From: Planctomycetaceae bacterium
GTDB lineage: Bacteria; Planctomycetota; Planctomycetia; Pirellulales; Pirellulaceae
Length of the DNA stretch: 64,000 bases
NCBI GenBank assembly: GCA_012729315.1
Contig: JAAYDI010000108.1
Span: 1 to 64,000, forward strand
Reading direction: 5' to 3'
A program made the translations under genes and the position numbers. The notes beneath the pieces are model-generated. The model was not told where the DNA came from. It searched no databases and was given only the letters and a program-made list of their open reading frames with translations. Position 1 is the first letter of the stretch. Every line of letters begins with the position of its first letter. Shown here one piece after another: positions 57,676 to 64,000 of this stretch.

Positions 57676-59094
57676 CTACTCGGTCGCCGGATCCTTGTCG
57701 GCGAACGGGAGCGTGTCGGGAGTGACGCGGACGGCGGTGGTCAGCTTGAACGGCACCGGCTGGCCGATGTCGTACGTCAGCTCGATGAAGTAGGCGGTCC
57801 AGCCGGTCTGTGGTGGAGTCACGCGGCCGACGTACGTGCCAGCGCTGTCAGGGAACAGCTCCGCTCCCCGGTAGCTGCGGCCGAGCGTATCGACGCGGAA
57901 ATCACGCGCGGTCGGATTGGTGGCCTGCCACAGCACGGCCTTGGCCACCGGCGTCGGCGACGAAACGCGGATGGCGCCGTCGTCCTCGAACGTCCAGGTC
58001 ATCACTGGACGCGGCGTATTGTGCAGGACGGTCAGATAGAAGGCCAGCAGGCTCTCGACCGCATCGGACTCGCCCAGCGAGTGATCGGTGTTCGGCACAT
58101 ATCGCAGATACTTCTCTCCCGGCAGATCGTCGAAGTAGAACTGCGACGAGTCGGGCAGGAAGAACTGGTCGCCCGTGGCGTTCATGATGAACTTCGGCAT
58201 TGTCAGGCGGTCGCGGTAGAAGTAGGGATCGACCAGCTTCACGAGCGCCTCCATTTCGGGTGTCCCGATGTGTTGGAAGATCTTGTGCCTCGTGTAGTCT
58301 CCCACGGCGGGGGCCCAGAAGCCGTAGGCCGCGTAGTGATGCCGCATGGACGGCTGCACGTTCAGGATGTCGATCACCAGCGGTGCGATCGCGACCACGC
58401 GTTTGTCCACCGCACCTGTGATCCAGGTGGTCCACCCGCGTTTCGAGCCCCCCGCCACGACGAACTTGTCGACCTGCAAGCGGCCCCCCTGCTCGCTGGC
58501 CAGCACCGCCGTGATCGTGTCCATCGCGCGCACGGCACTTTTGACCATCGCGTTGCGCGCGGGCCAGGTCGGATCCCCGGTCTCCAGAAACTGCGTCCAG
58601 GTGTACGCGATCAGGTCATCCTCCATGCGCGGCTGGCCGTCATTGTGGAAAACCAGCGGCTGGTTGGGGACCATCATCAGACTGGCCACCACCGATTGGG
58701 AACCGCGCGCGAGCTGTGTCACCCGCTCGTCAGGTTTCGACGGCGCCTCCCGCCCGTTGCGCCCCCCGCCGATGAACAGCAGCCCCGTACCCGCCTGCGC
58801 TCCGTCGGGCCGGGCGATGAGCAACCAGTGTTGCCAGAGCGGGCGGTCGACTTCGTCCGGAGTGCGCCAGGTCTGGGACTTCAAGTCCACGACGAAGGTC
58901 GTCATACCGGGCTCGCGGATCGTCTGGACGATGTTCCACGAGTAGCTCGGATCAGGTGCTGCCACGTACTGGTCCAACCCGGTTTCCTCTGCCCACGCAG
59001 CGCTGGCCGCGCCGAACGCCATGCACGCGCCGAACACTGCGGCGAATCGAAAGCACCCAAGCCCGTAACACCCGCACCGCATAACACACCTCAT
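57676..59094 (-). CDS. Exported PhoPQ-activated pathogenicity-related-type alpha/beta hydrolase
   Basis: The 472-residue protein has a signal peptide (FAAVFGACMAFGAASAAWA). Its catalytic residues sit in a hydrolase fold: Ser in VVAGGSKRGWTTWITG, Asp in MNATGDQFFLP and His in VPNTDHSLGESDAV. The family was named after PqaA of Salmonella but is common in planctomycetes, where its substrate is unknown. A C-terminal beta domain follows (VMTWTFEDDGAIRVSSP). The start may be the ATG at 59094 or the second one at 59082, which begins the compact signal peptide. A 20-bp tandem duplication lies at the 5' end. Confidence 0.88.
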   Translation of the reverse strand: MRCVMRCGCYGLGCFRFAAVFGACMAFGAASAAWAEETGLDQYVAAPDPSYSWNIVQTIREPGMTTFVVDLKSQTWRTPDEVDRPLWQHWLLIARPDGAQAGTGLLFIGGGRNGREAPSKPDERVTQLARGSQSVVASLMMVPNQPLVFHNDGQPRMEDDLIAYTWTQFLETGDPTWPARNAMVKSAVRAMDTITAVLASEQGGRLQVDKFVVAGGSKRGWTTWITGAVDKRVVAIAPLVIDILNVQPSMRHHYAAYGFWAPAVGDYTRHKIFQHIGTPEMEALVKLVDPYFYRDRLTMPKFIMNATGDQFFLPDSSQFYFDDLPGEKYLRYVPNTDHSLGESDAVESLLAFYLTVLHNTPRPVMTWTFEDDGAIRVSSPTPVAKAVLWQATNPTARDFRVDTLGRSYRGAELFPDSAGTYVGRVTPPQTGWTAYFIELTYDIGQPVPFKLTTAVRVTPDTLPFADKDPATE

Positions 59095-59132
59095 TGCTGC
59101 AGGAGACGCCTGATTGCTGCAGGAGACGCCTG
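59093..59132. repeat. Perfect 20-bp tandem duplication at the 5' end of the hydrolase gene
   Basis: ATTGCTGCAGGAGACGCCTG occurs twice in direct succession (59093-59112 and 59113-59132). The first copy overlaps the start codon region of the minus-strand gene, so the duplication sits in its leader. Confidence 0.95.
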
Positions 59133-59400
59133 CTGGTTCTGACTGACCCCGGTCGCACGCAGCGCGTGCTGGCGATCATCCTAACCCCCGGCAGGTGGTC
59201 CGGCAACCTGCACCCTCTTCCCCGAATCCGGAACGTTCAGCCCGCCACAGTCCGCCCACGGCGGTGGATGCGCCGGCTGCGGAAATCGGGTGGAACCGTC
59301 TGCCGACTGATCTCGACGATGGAGGCGGCCGGGAAGGTCGCGACCTGGACCAGCACGCGGTTGGTGGTATCAAGTGTCTATGGGGCGTTCCGGGGGCGGG
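59133..59400. other. Intergenic region between two minus-strand genes
   Basis: With the adjacent 20-bp duplication this spacer spans about 305 bp between the hydrolase start and the restored ceramidase-like stop. No gene or regulatory site is recognised. Confidence 0.35.
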
Positions 59401-60863
59401 CTATTCCCGGACCCTTGCGAGCAGGGACAGGACCATGGCGCGGATCTTCGGCTCGGCCTGCACCTCAAGATAGCTGCTCCGCGCGCGCCAGGTGGTGTAG
59501 CCTCCCAACAGGAACTGGTCAGGGGGGGCAGGTAGCCGCAATACGCGTTGGCCAGGTCAATCGTGAACGTCGTTGCAAACGGACTCTCTTGTTTGATGGC
59601 CAGCCCCGTGCTGCCGTACGCCTCACATGGCAGCGCCACGATGCCCAGGGCACCGATCCGGATCACCTGGATGGGAACCGGCCTGGTATCCGGCCAATCG
59701 GCCAGCAGCACGGTCTCCTGCGCGTAGACCTCCGGGATGGACGCCGGTGGCCGGTCCCCGATCTGTGCAAGGAGTTCCTTGGCCTGCGCGACCTCCTCGG
59801 CGGTCGGCTTGCGGACACCCAGCTGCAGCGTCTCGCAGGCTGTGGCCAGCGGCACCCAGTCCTGATACACAATCTGCTGGTACGCCGCCCAGGCCGCCTG
59901 CGCAACGTCCTCACCCACCGTTCGATAGTCGAATTCGCGCGGCGGGTTGACGAAGTCGCAGCAGTTGGCGTCGCCGCTGGTGCCGTTGGTCATGATGCCG
60001 ACAAACTCCGGCGTCGTGCCGGTGGCGCCGATGAGTTGGCCGATGCGGCGGGCGAACACGCCGAAATAGTCGGCCGACAGTTCCGGGGCGCCCGCATAGT
60101 GCGTGGAGTAGTTGCCAAGCACCGCCAGCGGCGTGCCGTCGCGCGTCTGTACCGACAGGACCGACACGTCCGTATCCACCGGCCCTGTCCGCGCGATCGC
60201 ATCCCGATTCTGGTAGCCGGGATTCATCTGCGCACGATCGTTCGTCGTCCCGCCGAACGGATTAGTGGCGGCAGTGCCGGGCTGCATGATGAATCGGCGG
60301 CAGAAGACGTTCCGTGGATCGGAGCCCACGGCCCAGCCGATGCGGGCGGGGGTGAGCCGGCCGTGAGCTGTGACGATCCCTTCCGCAATGCGCTGGGCGA
60401 GATACACCGCGTAGTCGTCATTCTGGCCGCTGCCCAGTATGCTCAGTACCGAGGGGGTCGAATGCGAGTGCGTGGCCGAGATCAGGACCTGGCTGGGGGG
60501 CAGCCCGATCCGCTGCTCGACCATCTCCTTCGCGCTGTCTATCAGCGCGCCGGGCATCACGCAGCTGTCGACCACCGCCAAAGCGATCTGCGTGGAACCG
60601 TCGTCCAGCACGAGGCAGCGGGCATGGAGCGGATCGGTGACCGTGGAACTCAACCGTTCCGTCATGCCGCCGTTGACTTTGACGGGAAACGTCAGCGGCG
60701 TCACGTCAATCGCACAGGCGCCGGCGCGCAGCATACGCGCCGCCGGTGGCGCCTGGTCGGCAGCTTGTTGCCCCAGCGCGGCGGCGCCGGACGCGGCGAT
60801 CAGCGACAGGGAGCAGGCGAGGCGAAGGGCGATCAGGCGAAAGTGTCGACCGTACCAGGTCAT
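59370..60863 (-). CDS. Neutral/alkaline ceramidase-like protein with a C-terminal frameshift
   Basis: The exported protein (signal peptide near LACSLSLIAASGAAALG) shows the neutral-ceramidase pattern: RAGACAIDVTPLTFPV, VLISATHSHSTPS with zinc His and LGNYSTHYAGAPELSADY. Ceramidases split ceramide or related amides; planctomycete members may act on other lipids or sugars. After DLANAYCGYLPP the frame turns to nonsense and stops at 59370. A seven-C tract (59522-59528) is where one extra C would restore PDQFLLGGYTTWRARSSYLE and a stop at 59401, the typical family ending. ATG 60863 has AAGGAG 7 bp before it. It is probably cotranscribed with the upstream membrane protein. Confidence 0.85.
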   Translation of the reverse strand: MTWYGRHFRLIALRLACSLSLIAASGAAALGQQAADQAPPAARMLRAGACAIDVTPLTFPVKVNGGMTERLSSTVTDPLHARCLVLDDGSTQIALAVVDSCVMPGALIDSAKEMVEQRIGLPPSQVLISATHSHSTPSVLSILGSGQNDDYAVYLAQRIAEGIVTAHGRLTPARIGWAVGSDPRNVFCRRFIMQPGTAATNPFGGTTNDRAQMNPGYQNRDAIARTGPVDTDVSVLSVQTRDGTPLAVLGNYSTHYAGAPELSADYFGVFARRIGQLIGATGTTPEFVGIMTNGTSGDANCCDFVNPPREFDYRTVGEDVAQAAWAAYQQIVYQDWVPLATACETLQLGVRKPTAEEVAQAKELLAQIGDRPPASIPEVYAQETVLLADWPDTRPVPIQVIRIGALGIVALPCEAYGSTGLAIKQESPFATTFTIDLANAYCGYLPPLTSSCWEATPPGARGAAILRCRPSRRSAPWSCPCSQGSGNSPPPERPIDT

Positions 60864-60880
60864 GATGGAACTCCTTGTGG

Positions 60881-62890
60881 TCAATCCAGGTCAATCTGAC
60901 GGAAAATGGGCAGGTGGCGGTAATAGACCTCCAGGCAGCAGACGGCCAGCGCGGTCATGTAGATGCGTCCCCCTTGCGACGTGAGGGGGCCGGCGACCGA
61001 CCAGCTGCCGGCCGCGTGCCCGCGGGTCTCCTGCGTGGCGACCAGCACATCGCGCATCTGGAGGTTCCAGGCGTTCCACTCAGGGCCGCCGAAATGGTGA
61101 ATCGTCTGCGTGGCATAATACCAGTAATAGATATTGGGGCGGTCTTGGGTCGGGGGCTCGTGGGCGAGCATCCAGCTGATGGAGGCGGCCAGCGGCGGAT
61201 GATTCCGCTTCCAGCCCAGGTAGATGCGGCAGAGCTGCGCCTCGGCGGTCATCGGCGCACTCGGCGCTTCCCGCGGCAGATACGAGTACAGCGCTCCCTC
61301 GTCGTGCTGCACCGTGTCGAGGAAGTGGCTGGCGTTCTCGAGGGTCGTCTCGGGCACGGTCAGGCCGGCCGTCCGCGCGCTCTGGAGCGCCATCAGCTGC
61401 CAGCCGACCACGCTCGTGTCGCCCTGCAGGTGCCGCGTTTCGCGCCGCGGATAGTAGCGCCAGCCGCCGTCCGGATACTGCGCCGCCACGATGTAGTCGA
61501 TCGCCTTCTGCGCCGGAACGCGCAGCGCTTCATCGCCGGTCATCAGAAACGCTTCGCAGAGCACGATCGCGGCCTGGCCGTGAGCGTACATGCCGGGGTA
61601 CTGGTCGTTACTGCCGCGCAGATCGCCGTCGGCACCCTGGTTCTGCAGCAGCCAGCGCAGGCCTTGGGATACCTCCGCCTGATAGATGCCGGTCAGATGC
61701 GTCTGGCCAGCGCCCAGGAAGGGCAGCAGCGCCAGTGCCGTGCCGGCGCTGGCACTCTTCAGACTCCCCCGGTCGCCGCAGTTGCAGCGCGCGACACGGT
61801 CGAAGCGGTCGAGGCTCCAGCTGCCGTCCGGACTCTGGTGCCGCGCCAGCCAGCGCAGGCCGCGCGCTACAGCGGCCTCGGTCAACGTCGTTCCGCCTTC
61901 ACGCCGTACCATCTCGACGCGCAGACGCGGATCACGGACCGCCAGGGTGCGCGCTGCCGACGAGCCGCTGGTGAGCTGCTGTCGGACGCGGCCCAGGTCG
62001 GGCAGATAGGGATTGTCGGGATCGACCAGCCGCAGTGCACGGGCATCCTGATCGGCCCGCAGCAGGGCGCGGTGTTGGACCGGGTCGCTCATGTCGATGC
62101 CGTCAGGTAGCCCCAGGTCGAACACGGAAGCCTCCGGAGCACTGGTCCACTGCGCGTAGCCCCCGTCGCGCACCGACTGGCTCACGCGCATGGACAGCGT
62201 GATGAAGGGGCCGTCCGGCGGTGGCTGCGTGAACAGGCCCAGGAACATCAGGAGCAGCACGTGGAACAGCAGGCTGATCAGCCAGGCGGGCATGTTCTTG
62301 ACGAACGCGTTGAACCAGTGCGAAACCGCATCGGCCGCGTCGTCCTCGGTGCGTGATGCGCCACGCCGCCGCGCCGCACTGCGTGGCGGTGCCAGCGGCT
62401 CGTGGGCGATGTGCGGCTGCCGCCCGTCAGGAAGCCGGACGGACGCAGGACGGTTCCGCCCATCGCCCGGGGGAGACGCCACTGGTGCCACAGGCTGATG
62501 CGCCGCGTGCCGTTCCAGCAACCGCTCCGCCACCCGCTGCTGGGCCTCGGTCAGTTCAATACTCGTGTCGCATTGCCAGCAGTCGGCCAGCATGAGCCAC
62601 CGTCGGACTGTCAGAGGGGCCCCGCAGTCCGGACAGGCGCACATCAGAACATCGCCGTTGAGCCAGAACATGCCCGTCAGGTCGCGCCGCACCGGCAACT
62701 CCTCGTGCGCGATGATGGCGGCCAGCGTGTCGTCCCGCCAGCCAGCGGCGCGACGAGCCGCCAAGGGTGGCAAGGGCTCCCGCGACTGCAGGTCGACCGT
62801 CGGCAGACGCTGCGTGCCGCCGGCTGTCTCCGCAAGCGCCCGCAGCAGGCGGGGAGGAACCGGGAACCGGGAGTCCTGGGAAGACGCCAT
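60881..62890 (-). CDS. Membrane protein with zinc ribbon and prenyltransferase/terpenoid-cyclase-like repeats
   Basis: The 669-residue protein reads in order as follows. A short N-terminal region holds a four-Cys zinc-ribbon-like motif (CACPDCGAP and later CWQCD). A polar linker follows, then one transmembrane helix near residue 215 (AWLISLLFHVLLLMFLGLF). A helical toroid-like domain comes last, with QSPDGSWSLDRFDR, GLRWLLQNQGADGD, AQYPDGGWRYYP and similar QxxDGxW repeats typical of squalene-hopene cyclase/prenyltransferase folds. The ends face opposite sides of the membrane. The planctomycete family has no known function; the DxDD acid of real cyclases is not seen, so it may be a binding module. 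It starts at ATG 62890 and ends 17 bp before the ceramidase-like gene. Confidence 0.8.
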   Translation of the reverse strand: MASSQDSRFPVPPRLLRALAETAGGTQRLPTVDLQSREPLPPLAARRAAGWRDDTLAAIIAHEELPVRRDLTGMFWLNGDVLMCACPDCGAPLTVRRWLMLADCWQCDTSIELTEAQQRVAERLLERHAAHQPVAPVASPPGDGRNRPASVRLPDGRQPHIAHEPLAPPRSAARRRGASRTEDDAADAVSHWFNAFVKNMPAWLISLLFHVLLLMFLGLFTQPPPDGPFITLSMRVSQSVRDGGYAQWTSAPEASVFDLGLPDGIDMSDPVQHRALLRADQDARALRLVDPDNPYLPDLGRVRQQLTSGSSAARTLAVRDPRLRVEMVRREGGTTLTEAAVARGLRWLARHQSPDGSWSLDRFDRVARCNCGDRGSLKSASAGTALALLPFLGAGQTHLTGIYQAEVSQGLRWLLQNQGADGDLRGSNDQYPGMYAHGQAAIVLCEAFLMTGDEALRVPAQKAIDYIVAAQYPDGGWRYYPRRETRHLQGDTSVVGWQLMALQSARTAGLTVPETTLENASHFLDTVQHDEGALYSYLPREAPSAPMTAEAQLCRIYLGWKRNHPPLAASISWMLAHEPPTQDRPNIYYWYYATQTIHHFGGPEWNAWNLQMRDVLVATQETRGHAAGSWSVAGPLTSQGGRIYMTALAVCCLEVYYRHLPIFRQIDLD

Positions 62891-63168
62891 AGCGAACCAC
62901 GAGCCGAAGAGGACCAGCCGTCGCACTCCATTGTCACCACGACTATTGTAGTAGTTCGTCAACGCCACTGGAATTCACGCGGGATACACGGAACAGACCG
63001 GGCACGAGCCACGTCGCACGGCCAACAAGTAGGACGTGCCACACGCCCATTTCGCCCCCTGCGGGTTCGATACGCGCGGCCACACAAATGTGCTACTGTA
63101 TACACGCTCGCCCTTGTGGCGGGACCTGGCGTGCCCTTCGTTCATTCGGCAGGTCGTGAGTGCGACGC

Positions 63169-64000
63169 ATGAAAATCGGTATCATCGGTTACCAAGGTTC
63201 CGGTAAGAGCACGCTGTTCCACTGGCTTACAGGGGAGCAGCCGGACCCGGTGCTGGTGAACAAGACACAGTCTGCGATGGCGGCCGTTCCGGACCCGCGC
63301 GTCGAACAGCTGTGCCAGATCTACCATCCCAAGAAGGTGACGCTGGCAGCGTTGGAAATGGTCGATACCCCCGGCCTGAGTCGCTCGCACGAAGGCAGCG
63401 CCGCGCGATTGGCGATGATTCGGCAGGCCGGCTGCCTGATCATCGTGGTAGCTGCGTTTGACGGCAGCGATGCCGCGGCCGATCTGCATAGTTTTGAGGA
63501 GGATCTGCTGATCGCCGACCTGGACATCGTGGCCGGACGCATTGCACGCATTCAGGAGGCCATCAAGAAGCCCATTCCCAACCGGGACGAGTTGCAGCAT
63601 GAGCTGCAGGCACTGCTGCCGATGCAGGAGGCGCTGGAGCAGGGACGATCGTTGCGGCAGCTGGAACTGACTCCCGATCAGCGGCGGGCGACGAAGGCCT
63701 TCCAGCTGTTTGGCGACAAGCCGCGTCTGATCGTGGTCAACACGAGCGACACGGAGGAACAGCCGGAGCGATTCCGCTCGCTGGCACCACCCGAGACACC
63801 GCTGTTTGCCTTCTCGCTCGGCCTGGAAATGGACCTGAAACAGATGGAGCCGGCGGAACGGGAGGCGTTCTGCCGGGAAATGGAGGTCCACCCGTTTGAT
63901 CGGGACACCTTCATCCACAGCGTCATGGAGACCTCCGGACAGATGCTCTTCTTCACCGCCGGCGAGAAAGAAGTGCGGACGTGGATGATCCACCGGGGGG
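63169..64000 (+). CDS. YchF/Obg-like GTPase, divergent (partial, 3' end outside window)
   Basis: From ATG 63169 there are 277 codons without a stop to the window edge. MKIGIIGYQGSGKSTLFHWL is the P-loop, MVDTPGLSRSHEG the G3 region, and LIVVNTSDTEEQ the base-recognition region (N-x-x-D/E). A helical coiled part (ELQHELQALLPMQEALEQG) and the C-terminal FFTAGEKEVRTWMIHRG match the TGS-like domain of YchF. Unlike true YchF, the P-loop lacks GxPNVGKS, so it is a paralogue. YchF proteins are ribosome-associated ATP/GTPases of the stress response. Its divergent partner is the membrane protein at 60881-62890. Confidence 0.85.
   Translation, partial: MKIGIIGYQGSGKSTLFHWLTGEQPDPVLVNKTQSAMAAVPDPRVEQLCQIYHPKKVTLAALEMVDTPGLSRSHEGSAARLAMIRQAGCLIIVVAAFDGSDAAADLHSFEEDLLIADLDIVAGRIARIQEAIKKPIPNRDELQHELQALLPMQEALEQGRSLRQLELTPDQRRATKAFQLFGDKPRLIVVNTSDTEEQPERFRSLAPPETPLFAFSLGLEMDLKQMEPAEREAFCREMEVHPFDRDTFIHSVMETSGQMLFFTAGEKEVRTWMIHRG

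Overview
The window looks like chromosomal DNA from a GC-rich planctomycete, most likely of the Pirellulales type. This is an inference from gene content. The markers are a DUF1559 pseudopilin with an N-terminal GFTLVELLVVIAIVGVL prepilin motif, a 1284-residue 'planctomycetal' cytochrome-like protein with HEAT-like repeats and a CEKCH haem motif, a PEP-CTERM protein, an ECF sigma/transmembrane anti-sigma pair, a bacterial topoisomerase VI, and several secreted hypothetical proteins. I saw no rRNA, tRNA, CRISPR array, transposase or phage gene. The window reads as ordinary chromosome, with two genes cut by its edges.

Layout. 1-3450: 5' two-thirds or so of a very large exported protein (minus). 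3775-4437: methyltransferase. 4848-6536: ECF sigma factor plus a membrane anti-sigma-like protein with a pseudopilin-like outer domain. 6967-7761: unknown protein. 7854-10985: two POT-type peptide transporters in one operon. 11481-13759: acetate kinase overlapped by a degenerate paralogue. 13971-17825: haem-binding dehydrogenase-like protein. 17822-20315: metal-ion ABC transporter with overlapping genes. 20668-23413: PEP-CTERM protein, pseudopilin and methyltransferase. 23449-27580: ABC ATPase and topoisomerase VI A/B. 28026-31453: small secreted proteins, an exported methyltransferase, an LRR lipoprotein and a vWA protein. 31675-37050: def-fmt, a small membrane protein, miaB, a membrane protein and aroE.

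37169-42365 is a glucan/Leloir block (GH57 glucanotransferase, galT, glgA). 42630-45679 holds a VOC protein and an S9 peptidase that ends in a clear intrinsic terminator. 45873-48124 is the kbl-tdh threonine-degradation operon. 48431-49814 holds another methyltransferase and a coiled-coil exported protein. 49987-54271 is a divergent pair: a hybrid histidine kinase and a sigma-54-type response regulator. 54294-57350 is a chaperone cluster (hsp20-hsp20-dnaK), preceded at 57459-57474 by a textbook sigma-54 promoter. 57676-62890 holds a PhoPQ-activated-type hydrolase, a neutral-ceramidase-like protein with a homopolymer frameshift, and a zinc-ribbon/terpenoid-cyclase-fold membrane protein. A YchF-like GTPase runs off the right edge.

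Four observations stand out. The first is a sigma-54 promoter in front of chaperones, about 3 kb from a sigma-54 activator that carries two tandem Fis-like helices. The second is a translationally coupled acetate kinase paralogue that has lost catalytic residues. The third is a complete topoisomerase VI in a bacterium. The fourth is a recurring pattern of short tandem repeats (periods 6, 10, 14, 19 and 20 bp) just upstream of start codons.
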